Positions 1 through 9,548 of a stretch of DNA of 64,000 nt are shown in pieces. The translations under genes were made by a program, and so were the position numbers. The notes under the pieces were generated by a model. It saw only the letters and a program-made list of their open reading frames with translations. It made no database searches and was not told the origin of the DNA. How positions within the stretch are numbered: position 1 is the first letter of the stretch; every line of letters begins with the position of its first letter. This stretch comes from Bradyrhizobium sp. MOS003 (GTDB lineage Bacteria; Pseudomonadota; Alphaproteobacteria; Rhizobiales; Xanthobacteraceae). Where the stretch lies: contig NZ_PYFW01000003.1 in the NCBI RefSeq assembly GCF_003020125.1, positions 620,001-684,000 on the forward strand. The letters are read 5' to 3'.

Positions 1-988
1 CGCCTGGGACGCCGGACGTTCGTCCGGCGGCTCCAGCGGCGGCGCGGCGGTCGCGGTGGCCAGCGGCATCGCGCCGCTCGCGATCGCGACCGACGGCGGC
101 GGCTCGACGCGAATTCCCGCTGCCTGCAATGGCGTGGTGGGTCTGAAGCAGAGCAACGGTGTGATCCCGCACAGCCAGGCGCTGGATGTGTTCGGCAACC
201 AGACCTATGTCACGCCGATGACCCGCACCGTCGCCGACACCGCGCTGATGATGCAGGTGATGTCAGGTGAGGATGCCTGCGACCCCTGGTCGATCGGCGT
301 CCCCGTGCCGGATTTCATCGGCACGGCTGCCCCGCGCGGCGATCTGCGCGGGCGACGGATCCTCTATTGCCTGACACCGCCGGGCCGTCCGGCGTCAGCC
401 GAGGTCGCAGCCAGCTTCAAGGCGAGCCTCGACCGGCTGGCGGGGCTCGGCGCCGAGCTCGAGGAATTCTCCGGCGACGGTTTTGACATCGAGCCGATCT
501 GGCGCGCCATCAACCACACGGTCTGGCGTACGCGCTTTGCGAAACTCGCGGCCGAGCACAGCGACGAACTGAGCGAGGCCTTCCTCAGGCAACTCTCGCT
601 CGCGACCGAGGTCAGCGGCGTCGACTATCAGCAGGCGATGTTCGCGCGCACCGCGCTGTTCCGCCGCGTGCAATCGCTGCTTGCGCAGGGACACTTGCTG
701 GCGATGCCGACGCTCACCCGCACCGCGCTGCCGATCGAGCAGGATCTGTTCGGAACTATCGAGATCGACGGAGCGCATTTCGACAGCGTCCGGCCTCACT
801 GGTTCCCTTGGACCATGCCGTTCAACATGACCGGCCATCCCGCAATCAGCCTGCCTTCTGGCTTCGGCCGCGACGGCCTGCCGATCGGGCTTCAGCTCGT
901 CGGGCACTTCCGTGCCGATGCCGAATTGCTGCGCGTCAGCGCACTGTTCGAGGCTTCAAGCGATCTCCTGTCCCGCTGGCCGGAATGA
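1..988 (+). CDS. Amidase (amidase-signature family), 3' part only
   Basis: The gene begins before the window; the reading frame is open from base 2 and ends with TGA at 986-988. The visible 328 residues start inside the amidase signature: a Ser/Gly-rich SSGGSSGGAA stretch supplying the cis-Ser, followed by DGGGSTRIPA, which contains the nucleophilic Ser of the family's Ser-cisSer-Lys triad. The Lys should be upstream of the window. The C-terminal part, with FNMTGHPAISLPSG, is typical of GatA-like amidases of broad specificity. The enzyme should hydrolyse an amide to acid plus ammonia in the cytoplasm; the substrate cannot be read from sequence. It lies 84 bp upstream of, and on the same strand as, an ABC importer, so it may act on an imported amide or peptide (inference). 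Confidence 0.9.
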   Translation, partial: AWDAGRSSGGSSGGAAVAVASGIAPLAIATDGGGSTRIPAACNGVVGLKQSNGVIPHSQALDVFGNQTYVTPMTRTVADTALMMQVMSGEDACDPWSIGVPVPDFIGTAAPRGDLRGRRILYCLTPPGRPASAEVAASFKASLDRLAGLGAELEEFSGDGFDIEPIWRAINHTVWRTRFAKLAAEHSDELSEAFLRQLSLATEVSGVDYQQAMFARTALFRRVQSLLAQGHLLAMPTLTRTALPIEQDLFGTIEIDGAHFDSVRPHWFPWTMPFNMTGHPAISLPSGFGRDGLPIGLQLVGHFRADAELLRVSALFEASSDLLSRWPE

Positions 989-1072
989 CGCCCCGCCCAC
1001 GCAGCAACGGGCTTGCTTCCGGCTTCCGGACGTGTTGATCGTGCCCAAAGTGAGCTTCGAGCCTGAGCGCGC

Positions 1073-2023
1073 ATGAGCGTCTTTGTCCTCCGACGAGTGG
1101 TGACCTTGCTGGCGACGCTGGTCGGCGCTTCGCTGATCATCTTCCTCGTGCTCGATGCGCTGCCCGGCAACGCCGCGCAGATGCTGATGGGCGCCGATGC
1201 CTCGGCGGATGCGGTGCGCGCGCTCACGGTCAAGCTCGGGCTGGATCAGCCGTTGGCGGTTCGCTATCTGCAATGGATCAAAGGGCTCGTCGTCGGCGAT
1301 CTCGGCAACTCCTATGTCTACGGCACGCCGGTCGCCAGCCTGATCGCGGAGCGGCTGGTGCTGACCGTTCCGCTCGCGATCATGGCGATGACGATCACCG
1401 TGACGCTGGCGCTCACGGCCGGCATCTATACCGCCGCCAACCACAACAGGCTCGGCGATGTCGGCGTGATGTCGCTGACGCAGATCGGCATCGCGCTGCC
1501 GAATTTCTGGTTCGCGATCCTGCTGGTGCTGTTGTTCGCGGTGCGGCTGCAATGGCTCTCGGCGGGGGGATTTTCCGGCTGGGAGGATGGCATCTGGCTC
1601 GGCGTCAAGTCGCTGCTGCTGCCGGCGATCTCGCTCGCGGTGGTGCAGGCGGCGATCCTTGCGCGCGTCACACGCTCGGCGGTGCTCGAGGTGCTGCGCG
1701 AGGATTTTGTTCGAACGGCGCGCGCGAAGGGGCTCGGCAAAAGGGAGGTGCTGTGGAGCCACGTGCTCCGTAACGCCATGATTCCGGTCATGACGGTGAT
1801 GGGGCTGCAATTCGCCAATTTGCTCGCCGGCACCATCGTGATCGAGAACGTGTTCTACCTGCCGGGTCTCGGCCGCCTGATCTTCCAGTCAATCGCCAAC
1901 CGCGACCTGATCGTGGTGCGCAATTGCGTGATGCTGCTGGCGACCATGGTCGTCATCGTCAATTTTATCGTCGACGTGCTCTATGCCTTCATCGATCCCC
2001 GCATCAAGGTGCACGACCTGTGA
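1073..2023 (+). CDS. Peptide/nickel-type ABC transporter permease (DppB-like)
   Basis: This 316-residue inner-membrane protein has about six hydrophobic segments. The C-terminal half carries the EAA-type loop (REDFVRTARAKGLGKREVLW) that docks with the ATPases. The N-terminal VFVLRRVVTLLATLVGASLI helix and the C-terminal YAFIDPRI ending are typical of DppB/OppB proteins. It is the first gene of a tightly packed set: its stop overlaps the GTG start of the second permease in a GTGA tetranucleotide, implying translational coupling. The family imports peptides, nickel, opines and similar solutes from the periplasm; which one cannot be told here. Confidence 0.93.
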   Translation: MSVFVLRRVVTLLATLVGASLIIFLVLDALPGNAAQMLMGADASADAVRALTVKLGLDQPLAVRYLQWIKGLVVGDLGNSYVYGTPVASLIAERLVLTVPLAIMAMTITVTLALTAGIYTAANHNRLGDVGVMSLTQIGIALPNFWFAILLVLLFAVRLQWLSAGGFSGWEDGIWLGVKSLLLPAISLAVVQAAILARVTRSAVLEVLREDFVRTARAKGLGKREVLWSHVLRNAMIPVMTVMGLQFANLLAGTIVIENVFYLPGLGRLIFQSIANRDLIVVRNCVMLLATMVVIVNFIVDVLYAFIDPRIKVHDL

Positions 2024-2913
2024 GTGCGCCCCTGACCACTCCGATTGACGCGCCGATGGCGACGCGCCGATTGCCGGCCAGGACCTTCTGGGCCCGCGCG
2101 CTGCGCCATCGCAGCTTCGTGCTCGGCGGTTCGCTGAGCCTGCTGGTGCTAGCCTCTGCGCTGCTTTCGCTGGTTTGGACGCCGTGGTCGCCCTACGAGA
2201 TCGACATCGCCTCCAAGCTGCGGCCGCCTTCGGCCGCGCACTGGCTCGGCACCGATTCGTTCGGCCGCGACATCGTCTCGCTACTGCTGGCCGGCGCTCG
2301 ATCCACGATCCTGGTCGGTGTCATTGCCGTCGGCATCGGTCTCAGCTTCGGCGTCACGCTGGGCCTGCTCGCCTCGGCCCGGCGCGGCTGGACCGAAGAG
2401 ATCATCATGCGCTTCTCCGACTTCACTTTCGCCTTTCCCGCCGTGCTCTCCGCGATCATGCTGGCCGCGGTGTTCGGGCCCGGCATGGTCACCTCGATCG
2501 TCGCGATCGGCATCTTCCAGATCCCGACGCTGACCCGGCTGACGCGCGGCTCGGCCAACGCGATCTGGGCGCGCGAATTCGTGCTGGCCGCGCGTGCCGC
2601 GGGGAAGGGCGCATTCCGCATCACCATCGAGCACGTGCTGCCGAACATCCTGTCAATCCTGATCGTGCAGGTTACCATCCAGTTCGCGCTTGCCATTCTC
2701 GCCGAGGCCGCGCTGTCCTATCTCGGCCTCGGCACGCAGCCGCCGCAACCGTCCTGGGGACGGATGCTCAACGATGCGCAGACGCTGCTGTTCCAGTCGC
2801 CGATGCTCGCGGTCTATCCGGGCGCTGCGATCGCGATCGCGGTGCTCGGCCTCAATCTGCTCGGTGACGGATTGCGCGACCTGCTCGATCCCCGGCTGGC
2901 GCGGGAGCGATGA
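2020..2913 (+). CDS. Peptide/nickel-type ABC transporter permease (DppC-like)
   Basis: This is the second permease, 297 residues from a GTG at 2020 that overlaps the previous stop (GTGA). The reading frame stays open further upstream, but only this start gives a normal cytoplasmic N-terminus before the first helix. DppC hallmarks are present: the periplasmic HWLGTDSFGRDI motif after transmembrane segment 1, the EAA loop around AREFVLAARAAGKGAF, and the SYLGLGTQPPQPSWGRML motif near the C-terminus. It pairs with the upstream DppB-like protein to form the membrane channel. Its stop overlaps the ATG of the next gene (ATGA, 2910-2913). Confidence 0.93.
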   Translation: MSAPLTTPIDAPMATRRLPARTFWARALRHRSFVLGGSLSLLVLASALLSLVWTPWSPYEIDIASKLRPPSAAHWLGTDSFGRDIVSLLLAGARSTILVGVIAVGIGLSFGVTLGLLASARRGWTEEIIMRFSDFTFAFPAVLSAIMLAAVFGPGMVTSIVAIGIFQIPTLTRLTRGSANAIWAREFVLAARAAGKGAFRITIEHVLPNILSILIVQVTIQFALAILAEAALSYLGLGTQPPQPSWGRMLNDAQTLLFQSPMLAVYPGAAIAIAVLGLNLLGDGLRDLLDPRLARER

Positions 2914-3925
2914 GTATGGGCGAGCGAGAGGCCGTGCCGCTGCTCGAGGTCGATAGCCTCGGCGTCGGTCTCAACACCAGCCGCGGGCCTGCGCAGGCCG
3001 TGCGCGGTGTCAGCTTTACCCTGAAGCGCGGCGAAACGCTGGGGCTGGTCGGCGAGTCCGGCTGCGGCAAGTCGGTCACCGCGCTGTCCCTGATGGGGCT
3101 GCTGCCCGATAGCGCAGTGATCTCCGGCAGCATCAAGCTCGATGGCCACGAGCTCGCCGGGCTTGCGGACGCGGACTATTGCAGGCTGCGCGGCAACCGC
3201 ATCAGCATGATCTTCCAGGAACCGATGACCGCGCTCAATCCGATGCATACGATCGGTCATCAGGTCGCCGAGCCGCTGCGGCGTCACCGGAACCATTCGG
3301 CCGCGCAAGCGCGCAAAGAGGCGATCGCCTTGCTCGACCGCGTCGGGCTGCCCGATGCTGTCAGGCGCATCGATGCCTATCCCCACCAGTTCTCCGGCGG
3401 CCAGCGCCAGCGTATCACCATCGCGATGGCGCTCGCCTGCGAGCCGGATCTGCTGATCGCCGACGAGCCGACCACGGCGCTCGACGTAACCATCCAAGGC
3501 CAGATCCTCGATCTCATCGCCGATCTCGTCGAGGAGCGCGGCATGTCGATGATCCTGATCTCGCACGATCTCGGCGTCATCGCCGAGAACGTGCAGCGCA
3601 TGATGGTGATGTATGGCGGCACCGTCGTCGAGAGTGGGCCGACCGACGAGGTATTCCGCCGCATGGGTCATCCCTATACGCAGGGTCTGTTCCGTGCCCG
3701 GCCGAAGCTCGGCGCGCGCAAGGGCACGCGGCTGAAGACGATCTCGGGCACCGTGCCGGAGCTTGCCGATCTGCCCTCCGGCTGCGCCTTTTCAGACCGC
3801 TGTCCGCTGGTGATCGACCGGTGCCGCGCCGCACTTCCGCCGATGATCGACGTTGGACCCGGGCATTTCGTCCGATGCATCAGGACCGATATCTCGATGT
3901 CGGAACGCGAGGGAGTGCTGACCGC

Positions 3926-3929
<4 letters not shown>
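2910..3929 (+). CDS. Peptide/nickel-type ABC transporter ATP-binding protein (DppD-like)
   Basis: This 339-residue cytoplasmic ATPase energises the importer. It shows Walker A GESGCGKS near residue 50, the Q-loop (MIFQEPMTALNP), the ABC signature SGGQRQR, Walker B LLIADEPTTALD and the H-loop LISHD. The C-terminal extension contains the Cys-containing oligopeptide-transporter motif CAFSDRCPLVIDRC, which often marks the DppD/OppD branch. The start ATG overlaps the upstream permease stop, and the stop overlaps the next ATPase's ATG (3926-3929), so the two ATPases are probably made together and heterodimerise. Confidence 0.94.
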
Positions 3930-4933
<1,004 letters not shown>

Positions 4934-4989
4934 TGTCCAGAGCCGGATTGGCGTTGAGCTTAAGAATAGAACAGGCCGGGGAGTTACGC

Positions 4990-6483
4990 ATGTTGAGGAA
5001 ACTATCGATCGTCGCGTTTGTCGCCGCGCTGGTGGCAGCGCCTTTGCCCGTGCTGGCGCAGAGCAAGAAGGACAGCGTCGTCATGGGAATGACGCTGGAG
5101 CCGCCGGGGCTCGACCCCACCAATGCCGCCGCCGCTGCCATCGCCGAGGTTACGCTCTACAACATCTACGAGACGCTGACCAAGATCAACGAGGACGGTT
5201 CTACCTCGCCGCTGCTGGCGGAGAGCTGGACCGCATCGCCCGACCTGAAGACCTACACTTTCAAGCTGCGCAAGGGCGTCAAATTCCAGAATGGCGAGCC
5301 GTTTGATTCAGCGGCAGTGAAGTTCTCGTTCGAACGCAACGCGGCCGCGACCAGCACCAACAAGGACAAGAGCCTGTTCCAGGCTTTCGAGAAGGTCGAG
5401 ACGCCCGATGCCGACACCGTTGTCATCGCGCTAAAATATTCCGAGCCGAACCTGCCGTTCCTGCTCGGACAGGCGAGCGGCTCGATCGTCGAGCCGAAGA
5501 GCGCGGCGACCAACGTCACCCAGCCGGTCGGGACCGGACCCTATCAGCTTGGCGCCTGGGCCAAGGGCTCGTCGATCACGCTGACCAAATGGGCCGATTA
5601 TCGCAATGCCTCCGCGATCAAGCTCTCGAAGGTGACGATCCGCTTCATCTCTGATCCGGCCGCCCAGGCCGCGGCGCTGCTCTCGAACGACGTCGACGCA
5701 TTCCCGCGCATCGCGACCCGCGTCGTTGCCCAGTTCAAGTCCGATCCGCGCTTCACGGTGCTGATCGGCGGCTCCCGGGCCAAGACCATCGTCGGTATCA
5801 ACCATCGCAAGAAGCCGCTTGACGACGTCCGCGTTCGCCGCGCCATCCTCGCCGCGATCGACCGCAAGGCGTTGATCGACGGCGCCGTCGAGGGCTTCGG
5901 TACGCCGATCGGCAGCTTCTATACGCCGGGATCGCTCGGCTATGTCGACACCACCGGCGTCAATCCCTACGACCCCGAGAAGGCCAAGAAGTTGCTCACG
6001 GAGGCCGGCGTCACCGCGCCGCTCGAGCTGTCGTTGAAACTGCCACCGCCGCCCTACGCGCGGCAGGGTGGAGAGATCGTCGCGGCCCAGCTCGCCAAGG
6101 TCGGCATCGTCGCCAAGATCGAGAACGTCGAATGGGCGCAGTGGCTCTCGCAGGTGTTCGCGCCCAACGGTCCGCATAATTTCGACCTGACCATCGTCAG
6201 TCATGTCGAGCCGTTCGACCTCGTCAAGCTCACCGAGCCGGACTACTACATCGGTTACAACAACGAGGCCTTCAACGCGCTCTATAAGCAGATCGTGTCG
6301 ACGCCGGACGAAGCCGCCCGCACCAAGCTGCTCGGCGACGCCCAGCGCATGCTGGCCACCGACGCTGTCTCCGCCTACCTGTTCCAGCCGCAATGGCCGA
6401 CCGTCATCAACAAGAAGCTGAAGGGCGTCTGGAAGGAAGTCCCGCAGTTCGAGAACGATTTCTCGGCGTGGTCCTGGGAATAG
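4990..6483 (+). CDS. ABC transporter substrate-binding protein, family 5 (SBP_bac_5)
   Basis: This 497-residue periplasmic binding protein completes the importer. A Sec signal peptide covers residues 1-24 (MLRKLSIVAF... VLAQ). The family-5 pattern follows: GMTLEPPGLDPTNAA at the mature N-terminus, YETLTKINEDGSTSPLLAES and FKLRKGVKFQNGEPF. The start is ATG 4990 because it gives the signal peptide and has a GGGGAG ribosome site just upstream; the longer open frame does not. The gene lies 56 bp after the ATPases and ends shortly before a strong hairpin. The ligand (peptide, nickel chelate, opine or other) is not predictable from sequence. Confidence 0.93.
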   Translation: MLRKLSIVAFVAALVAAPLPVLAQSKKDSVVMGMTLEPPGLDPTNAAAAAIAEVTLYNIYETLTKINEDGSTSPLLAESWTASPDLKTYTFKLRKGVKFQNGEPFDSAAVKFSFERNAAATSTNKDKSLFQAFEKVETPDADTVVIALKYSEPNLPFLLGQASGSIVEPKSAATNVTQPVGTGPYQLGAWAKGSSITLTKWADYRNASAIKLSKVTIRFISDPAAQAAALLSNDVDAFPRIATRVVAQFKSDPRFTVLIGGSRAKTIVGINHRKKPLDDVRVRRAILAAIDRKALIDGAVEGFGTPIGSFYTPGSLGYVDTTGVNPYDPEKAKKLLTEAGVTAPLELSLKLPPPPYARQGGEIVAAQLAKVGIVAKIENVEWAQWLSQVFAPNGPHNFDLTIVSHVEPFDLVKLTEPDYYIGYNNEAFNALYKQIVSTPDEAARTKLLGDAQRMLATDAVSAYLFQPQWPTVINKKLKGVWKEVPQFENDFSAWSWE

Positions 6484-6516
6484 GGGCGCTCGAACAGATC
6501 GAAGGTTCGCCTCGAC

Positions 6517-6546
6517 AATGGCCTCTTCCATCGGGAAGAGGCCATT
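6517..6546 (+). terminator. Hairpin, probable terminator of the ABC operon
   Basis: A perfect 13-bp inverted repeat (AATGGCCTCTTCC and its complement) encloses a 4-nt ATCG loop 33 bp after the binding-protein stop. Only a weak T-run follows (GGTTTG), so it may terminate imperfectly or stabilise the mRNA 3' end. Confidence 0.6.
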
Positions 6547-6842
6547 GGTTTGACTACGCCAAGCAAAATACGCGAAAACAACCCCATGCACAGTAGACGG
6601 GGCCAGCTATTTCAATGGGTTGCGGGGTCGCTCGGCATCATGCGCCACAGCTGAGGCCTTGATGCGTCGGGCAAAACACCGGCACGATGGCAGCATTATA
6701 ACAACGTCGCCACGTTTCCTTCGAGCGCAGCTCTGCGTCGATTTCCAGACATTGAACGATCGAAATCCTCATGCGTTAGCTTGACGCAGGATGGCAGCTT
6801 GCCGCGCGATCCGCCGCCGGGGGGCACACGGAGTTCGGTTTC
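6547..6842. other. Intergenic stretch without a supported gene
   Basis: About 300 bp separate the ABC operon hairpin from the CorA-family gene. Short open frames exist on both strands, but none has a recognisable protein or a ribosome site. It presumably holds the promoter of the CorA-family gene; I cannot point to convincing -35/-10 boxes. Confidence 0.5.
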
Positions 6843-7817
6843 TTGCTTAAACTGTATCGATGGCCGTCAAATGACTGGCGAAGCATCAGCACGGAAATGC
6901 CCTCGGAGATCATCTGGGCCGACCTGCTGAACGCGACCGACGAGGAAAAACAGTTTGTCGAACGGCTGCTGGGAATACGGATTCCGTCCCAGGATTCCCT
7001 TAGCGAGATCGAAGCATCGAGCCGACTGATCTTCGACCACGGCACGCTTTATCTCAGCGCCCCTGCAGTCCAGCCCGACGAGGGCGGCGAGGCCGAGATC
7101 ACGCCGGTGGGCTTCGTCATCGGTCCCCACGTGCTGGTGACGGTGCGTTTCGCCCAACTGCCAATCTTCGAGGCCATCGGCGAGCGAATCGGCTCCGACG
7201 ACAGTCTCGAGAACGGCATGTGCGTGTTCACCAGCTTGCTCGAAGCAATGGTCGATCGCGGCGCCGATGTCCTGGAGCATCTTGGTGCGAAAGTCGACGG
7301 GCTTTCGCGGGGCGTTTTCAAGGGCGGCCTCGTTCGCACCAAACGGCTGGCCCATTCCAGTCGCAGGATGCGGGAAGCGCTCGAAAACATCGGTGAGTTG
7401 GCCGACAGATTGGCCAAGGCGCGGGACGTTCTGCTTGGGGTCGGCCGCATCGCGTCGTTTGCTGGCGACGTCGGCAGCGAGTGGATCACCGCAGCCTCGA
7501 AGAAGCGCCTCGAGGCGGTGTCGAAGGACGTCGCCTCGCTCAACGATTACGAGACGAGATTGTCGGACAAGATTCAGCTTTTGCTGGATGCGGTGCTTGG
7601 CTTCATCAACATCCAGCAGAACGAGCTGTTCAAGATCCTGACGATCGTGTCCGTCGTCGGCGTCCCCCCAACCATCCTGGTCGGCATCTGGGGCATGAAT
7701 TTCAAGCACATGCCGGAGCTCGACTGGACCTTCGGCTATCCGCTGGCATGCCTCGCGATCATCGCAAGCGGCGTTCTGCCGCTGATCTGGTTCAAGCGGC
7801 GCGGCTGGTTCGAGTGA
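6843..7817 (+). CDS. CorA-family divalent cation transporter
   Basis: This 324-residue protein has a long N-terminal cytoplasmic alpha/beta and coiled-coil region and two C-terminal transmembrane helices (about 265-285 and 295-315). The signature GMN tripeptide is at residues 284-286, in IWGMNFKHMPEL, the pore loop that selects hydrated Mg2+ or related cations. The inferred start is TTG 6843, because the resulting MLKLY N-terminus and the EIEASSRL motif fit the family; there is no nearby ATG that keeps this segment. It could transport Mg2+, Co2+, Ni2+ or Zn2+ (the ZntB branch exports Zn2+). It stands alone and ends at a strong bidirectional hairpin. Confidence 0.88.
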   Translation: MLKLYRWPSNDWRSISTEMPSEIIWADLLNATDEEKQFVERLLGIRIPSQDSLSEIEASSRLIFDHGTLYLSAPAVQPDEGGEAEITPVGFVIGPHVLVTVRFAQLPIFEAIGERIGSDDSLENGMCVFTSLLEAMVDRGADVLEHLGAKVDGLSRGVFKGGLVRTKRLAHSSRRMREALENIGELADRLAKARDVLLGVGRIASFAGDVGSEWITAASKKRLEAVSKDVASLNDYETRLSDKIQLLLDAVLGFINIQQNELFKILTIVSVVGVPPTILVGIWGMNFKHMPELDWTFGYPLACLAIIASGVLPLIWFKRRGWFE

Positions 7818-7820
7818 AAA

Positions 7821-7853
7821 GAGCGGCGCATCGTTCGTAACGATGCGCCGCTC
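7821..7853. terminator. Bidirectional terminator hairpin
   Basis: A perfect 15-bp inverted repeat (GAGCGGCGCATCGTT and its complement) with a CGT loop lies between the convergent CorA-family and hydrolase genes. On the minus strand it is followed by TTTT, so it is a good intrinsic terminator for the hydrolase operon; on the plus strand it begins 3 bp after the CorA-family stop but lacks a T-run. Confidence 0.8.
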
Positions 7854-7858
7854 GTGGT

Positions 7859-8485
7859 TCATGCTGCCTTGGCGTCGACCTTGCCGATCCAGTCGCGGGC
7901 GAGCGTCACGTCGGCTTGCGACAGTTGATGGCCCGCCGGCAGGACCCTGTGGGTCACGCTCGCCCCCGCTTGCGCGAGCAGAGCGGCAAGCTTGGCCGAA
8001 TTGCCGGGCGGTACGATCGGGTCTGTCTGCCCGGACAGTAGCAGGATCGGCTTGCCTGCAAGATCGGCCGTGGGCGGATCCGACAGCGGCACCATCGCGC
8101 GCAGCAGGATTGCGCCGGCCAGCACCTCCGGCTGCAGCAGCAACAGCGCGGCTGCGATGTTGGCGCCGTTGGAGAAGCCGACCGCGACAGGCGCTGCGAT
8201 TCCATATTGCGTCCGTGCCCCGCTGACGAAATCGTCGAGCTCGAGCGCGCGCCGCCGCACATCGTCCTCGTCGAAGATGCCTTCGGCGAGACGGCGGAAG
8301 AAGCGCGGCATGCCGTGCTCGAGCACGCGGCCGCGCGGCGAGAGCAGCGCCGAGCCAGGCGAGATCATCTTGCCGAGCCCGAGCAGATCGTTCTCGTCGC
8401 CGCCGGTGCCATGCAGCAGCAGGAGCGGAGGGGAGCCTGCGCTGATCGCGGGTTCGAAGCGATGGATGAAGGTACTCTCGGTCAT
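7859..8485 (-). CDS. Alpha/beta hydrolase, carboxylesterase/MhqD-like
   Basis: This is a 208-residue cytoplasmic serine hydrolase of the phospholipase/carboxylesterase family. The oxyanion-loop motif LLLLHGTGGDENDL is near residue 22. The nucleophile is Ser105 in GFSNGA, the acid Asp155 in GQTDP and the base His186 in AGHQLS, so the triad is complete. The start ATG overlaps the stop of the upstream dioxygenase gene by 4 bp, so the two are one operon. In Bacillus, MhqD-type hydrolases and MhqO-type dioxygenases are induced together by hydroquinones and catechols; a similar role in quinone or aromatic stress is inferred here from the pairing. Confidence 0.88.
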   Translation of the reverse strand: MTESTFIHRFEPAISAGSPPLLLLHGTGGDENDLLGLGKMISPGSALLSPRGRVLEHGMPRFFRRLAEGIFDEDDVRRRALELDDFVSGARTQYGIAAPVAVGFSNGANIAAALLLLQPEVLAGAILLRAMVPLSDPPTADLAGKPILLLSGQTDPIVPPGNSAKLAALLAQAGASVTHRVLPAGHQLSQADVTLARDWIGKVDAKAA

Positions 8486-9420
8486 GACACGCTCTCTTCC
8501 AGGCTCGGCAATACGGCTTCGATCTGCCTGCGCTGCGCTTCGAGGAAACCCGGCAGCTTGAGGTCTCGTCCCAGCGTCGCGACGGGTTCATCGACGGCGA
8601 AGCCGGGGATGTCGGTCGCGATCTCGAACAGCACGCCGCCGGGCTCGCGGAAGTAGATCGAGCGGAAGTAGTTGCGGTCCCGCTGCTCGGTCGGATGCAG
8701 GCCGTGATTGCTCACGAGCTTTTGCGCCATCTTGCCCTGTTCGGCATCGTCCGCCGCGCGGAAGGCGATGTGATGCACCGAGCCGCCGCCCTGATGCCCG
8801 CGCAAGAAGCCCTTGGCCTCGTAGATGTCGACGACGCTGCCCTCGGCATCGCCTGATACCTTGAAGCGGATCACCGAGCCTTCGCGGCCGGTCTCCTTGA
8901 AGCCGAACACATCGGTGAGGACAGCGGCCGTCTTCGCCGCACTGTCGAGCAGCAGCGTCACGCCGTGGAAGCCGCGGATCGCATGCTCGGCCGGAACGTC
9001 GCCATTGCTCCAGCCGGGTTCGCTTTCGGCACCGGGAATTCCAACCAGCGCGAGGGCCATGCCGTCGGGGTCGGTGAACGGCAGCACGGACTCGCCAAAG
9101 CGCTTCTCGAGTGCCTCATAGGCAATGCCCTTTTCGGTGAAGCGCTGGGTCCAGTAGCCGAGCGAGCGCTGCGGCACGCGGAACGCGGTCTGATGGGTCT
9201 CGCCGACGCCGCGGCGCCCCGCCGGAACGCCGGCCCAGGGGAAGAAGGTCAGGATGGTGCCGGGCCGGCCGGTCTCGTCGCCGTAATAGAAGTGATAGGT
9301 GCCGGGATCGTCGAAATTGACCGTCTTCTTGACGAAGCGCAGGCCGAGATCCCGGGTGTAGAAGCCGAAATTGCGGATGGGGTCGCCGGCGATCGCGGTC
9401 ACATGGTGCAGTCCAGACAT
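8482..9420 (-). CDS. Ring-cleaving dioxygenase, VOC superfamily (MhqO-like)
   Basis: This 312-residue protein contains two vicinal-oxygen-chelate domains. The first begins LHHVTAI (metal-ligand His near residue 6) and the second contains SVHHIAFR; GGVLFEIATD near the C-terminus supplies the Glu ligand. FYTRDLGLRFVKKTVNFDDP is typical of the MhqO/PcpA-like ring-cleaving branch. The predicted reaction is Fe(II)-dependent cleavage of a hydroquinone or catechol ring. It is first in a two-gene minus-strand operon with the hydrolase and divergent from a LysR regulator, with a dyad operator in the gap. The exact substrate is unknown. Confidence 0.88.
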   Translation of the reverse strand: MSGLHHVTAIAGDPIRNFGFYTRDLGLRFVKKTVNFDDPGTYHFYYGDETGRPGTILTFFPWAGVPAGRRGVGETHQTAFRVPQRSLGYWTQRFTEKGIAYEALEKRFGESVLPFTDPDGMALALVGIPGAESEPGWSNGDVPAEHAIRGFHGVTLLLDSAAKTAAVLTDVFGFKETGREGSVIRFKVSGDAEGSVVDIYEAKGFLRGHQGGGSVHHIAFRAADDAEQGKMAQKLVSNHGLHPTEQRDRNYFRSIYFREPGGVLFEIATDIPGFAVDEPVATLGRDLKLPGFLEAQRRQIEAVLPSLEESVS

Positions 9421-9465
9421 TGTCGTCCTCCAAAGTTCGGGGAGCGTCTTGCTCTGGTCGGAAAT

Positions 9466-9533
9466 ATTGTTCCGCTTTGGATTGGAGACAATCCATGCAA
9501 ATATGACGACTATGTCTACGATTTGGAAACAAT
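9466..9533. promoter_or_regulatory. Probable LysR operator region between divergent genes
   Basis: The 128-bp gap between the dioxygenase operon and the LysR gene holds an exact 18-bp dyad at 9478-9495 (TGGATTG-GAGA-CAATCCA). A related half-site run TTTGGAAACAATC lies at about 9522-9533 and an inverted ATTGTTCC at 9466-9473. All share GGA(R)ACAAT. Such spaced ATTG...CAAT dyads are typical LysR-type binding sites, so the neighbouring regulator probably binds here and controls both directions. Confidence 0.65.
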
Positions 9534-9548
9534 CGGCGGAAGCCGCTC

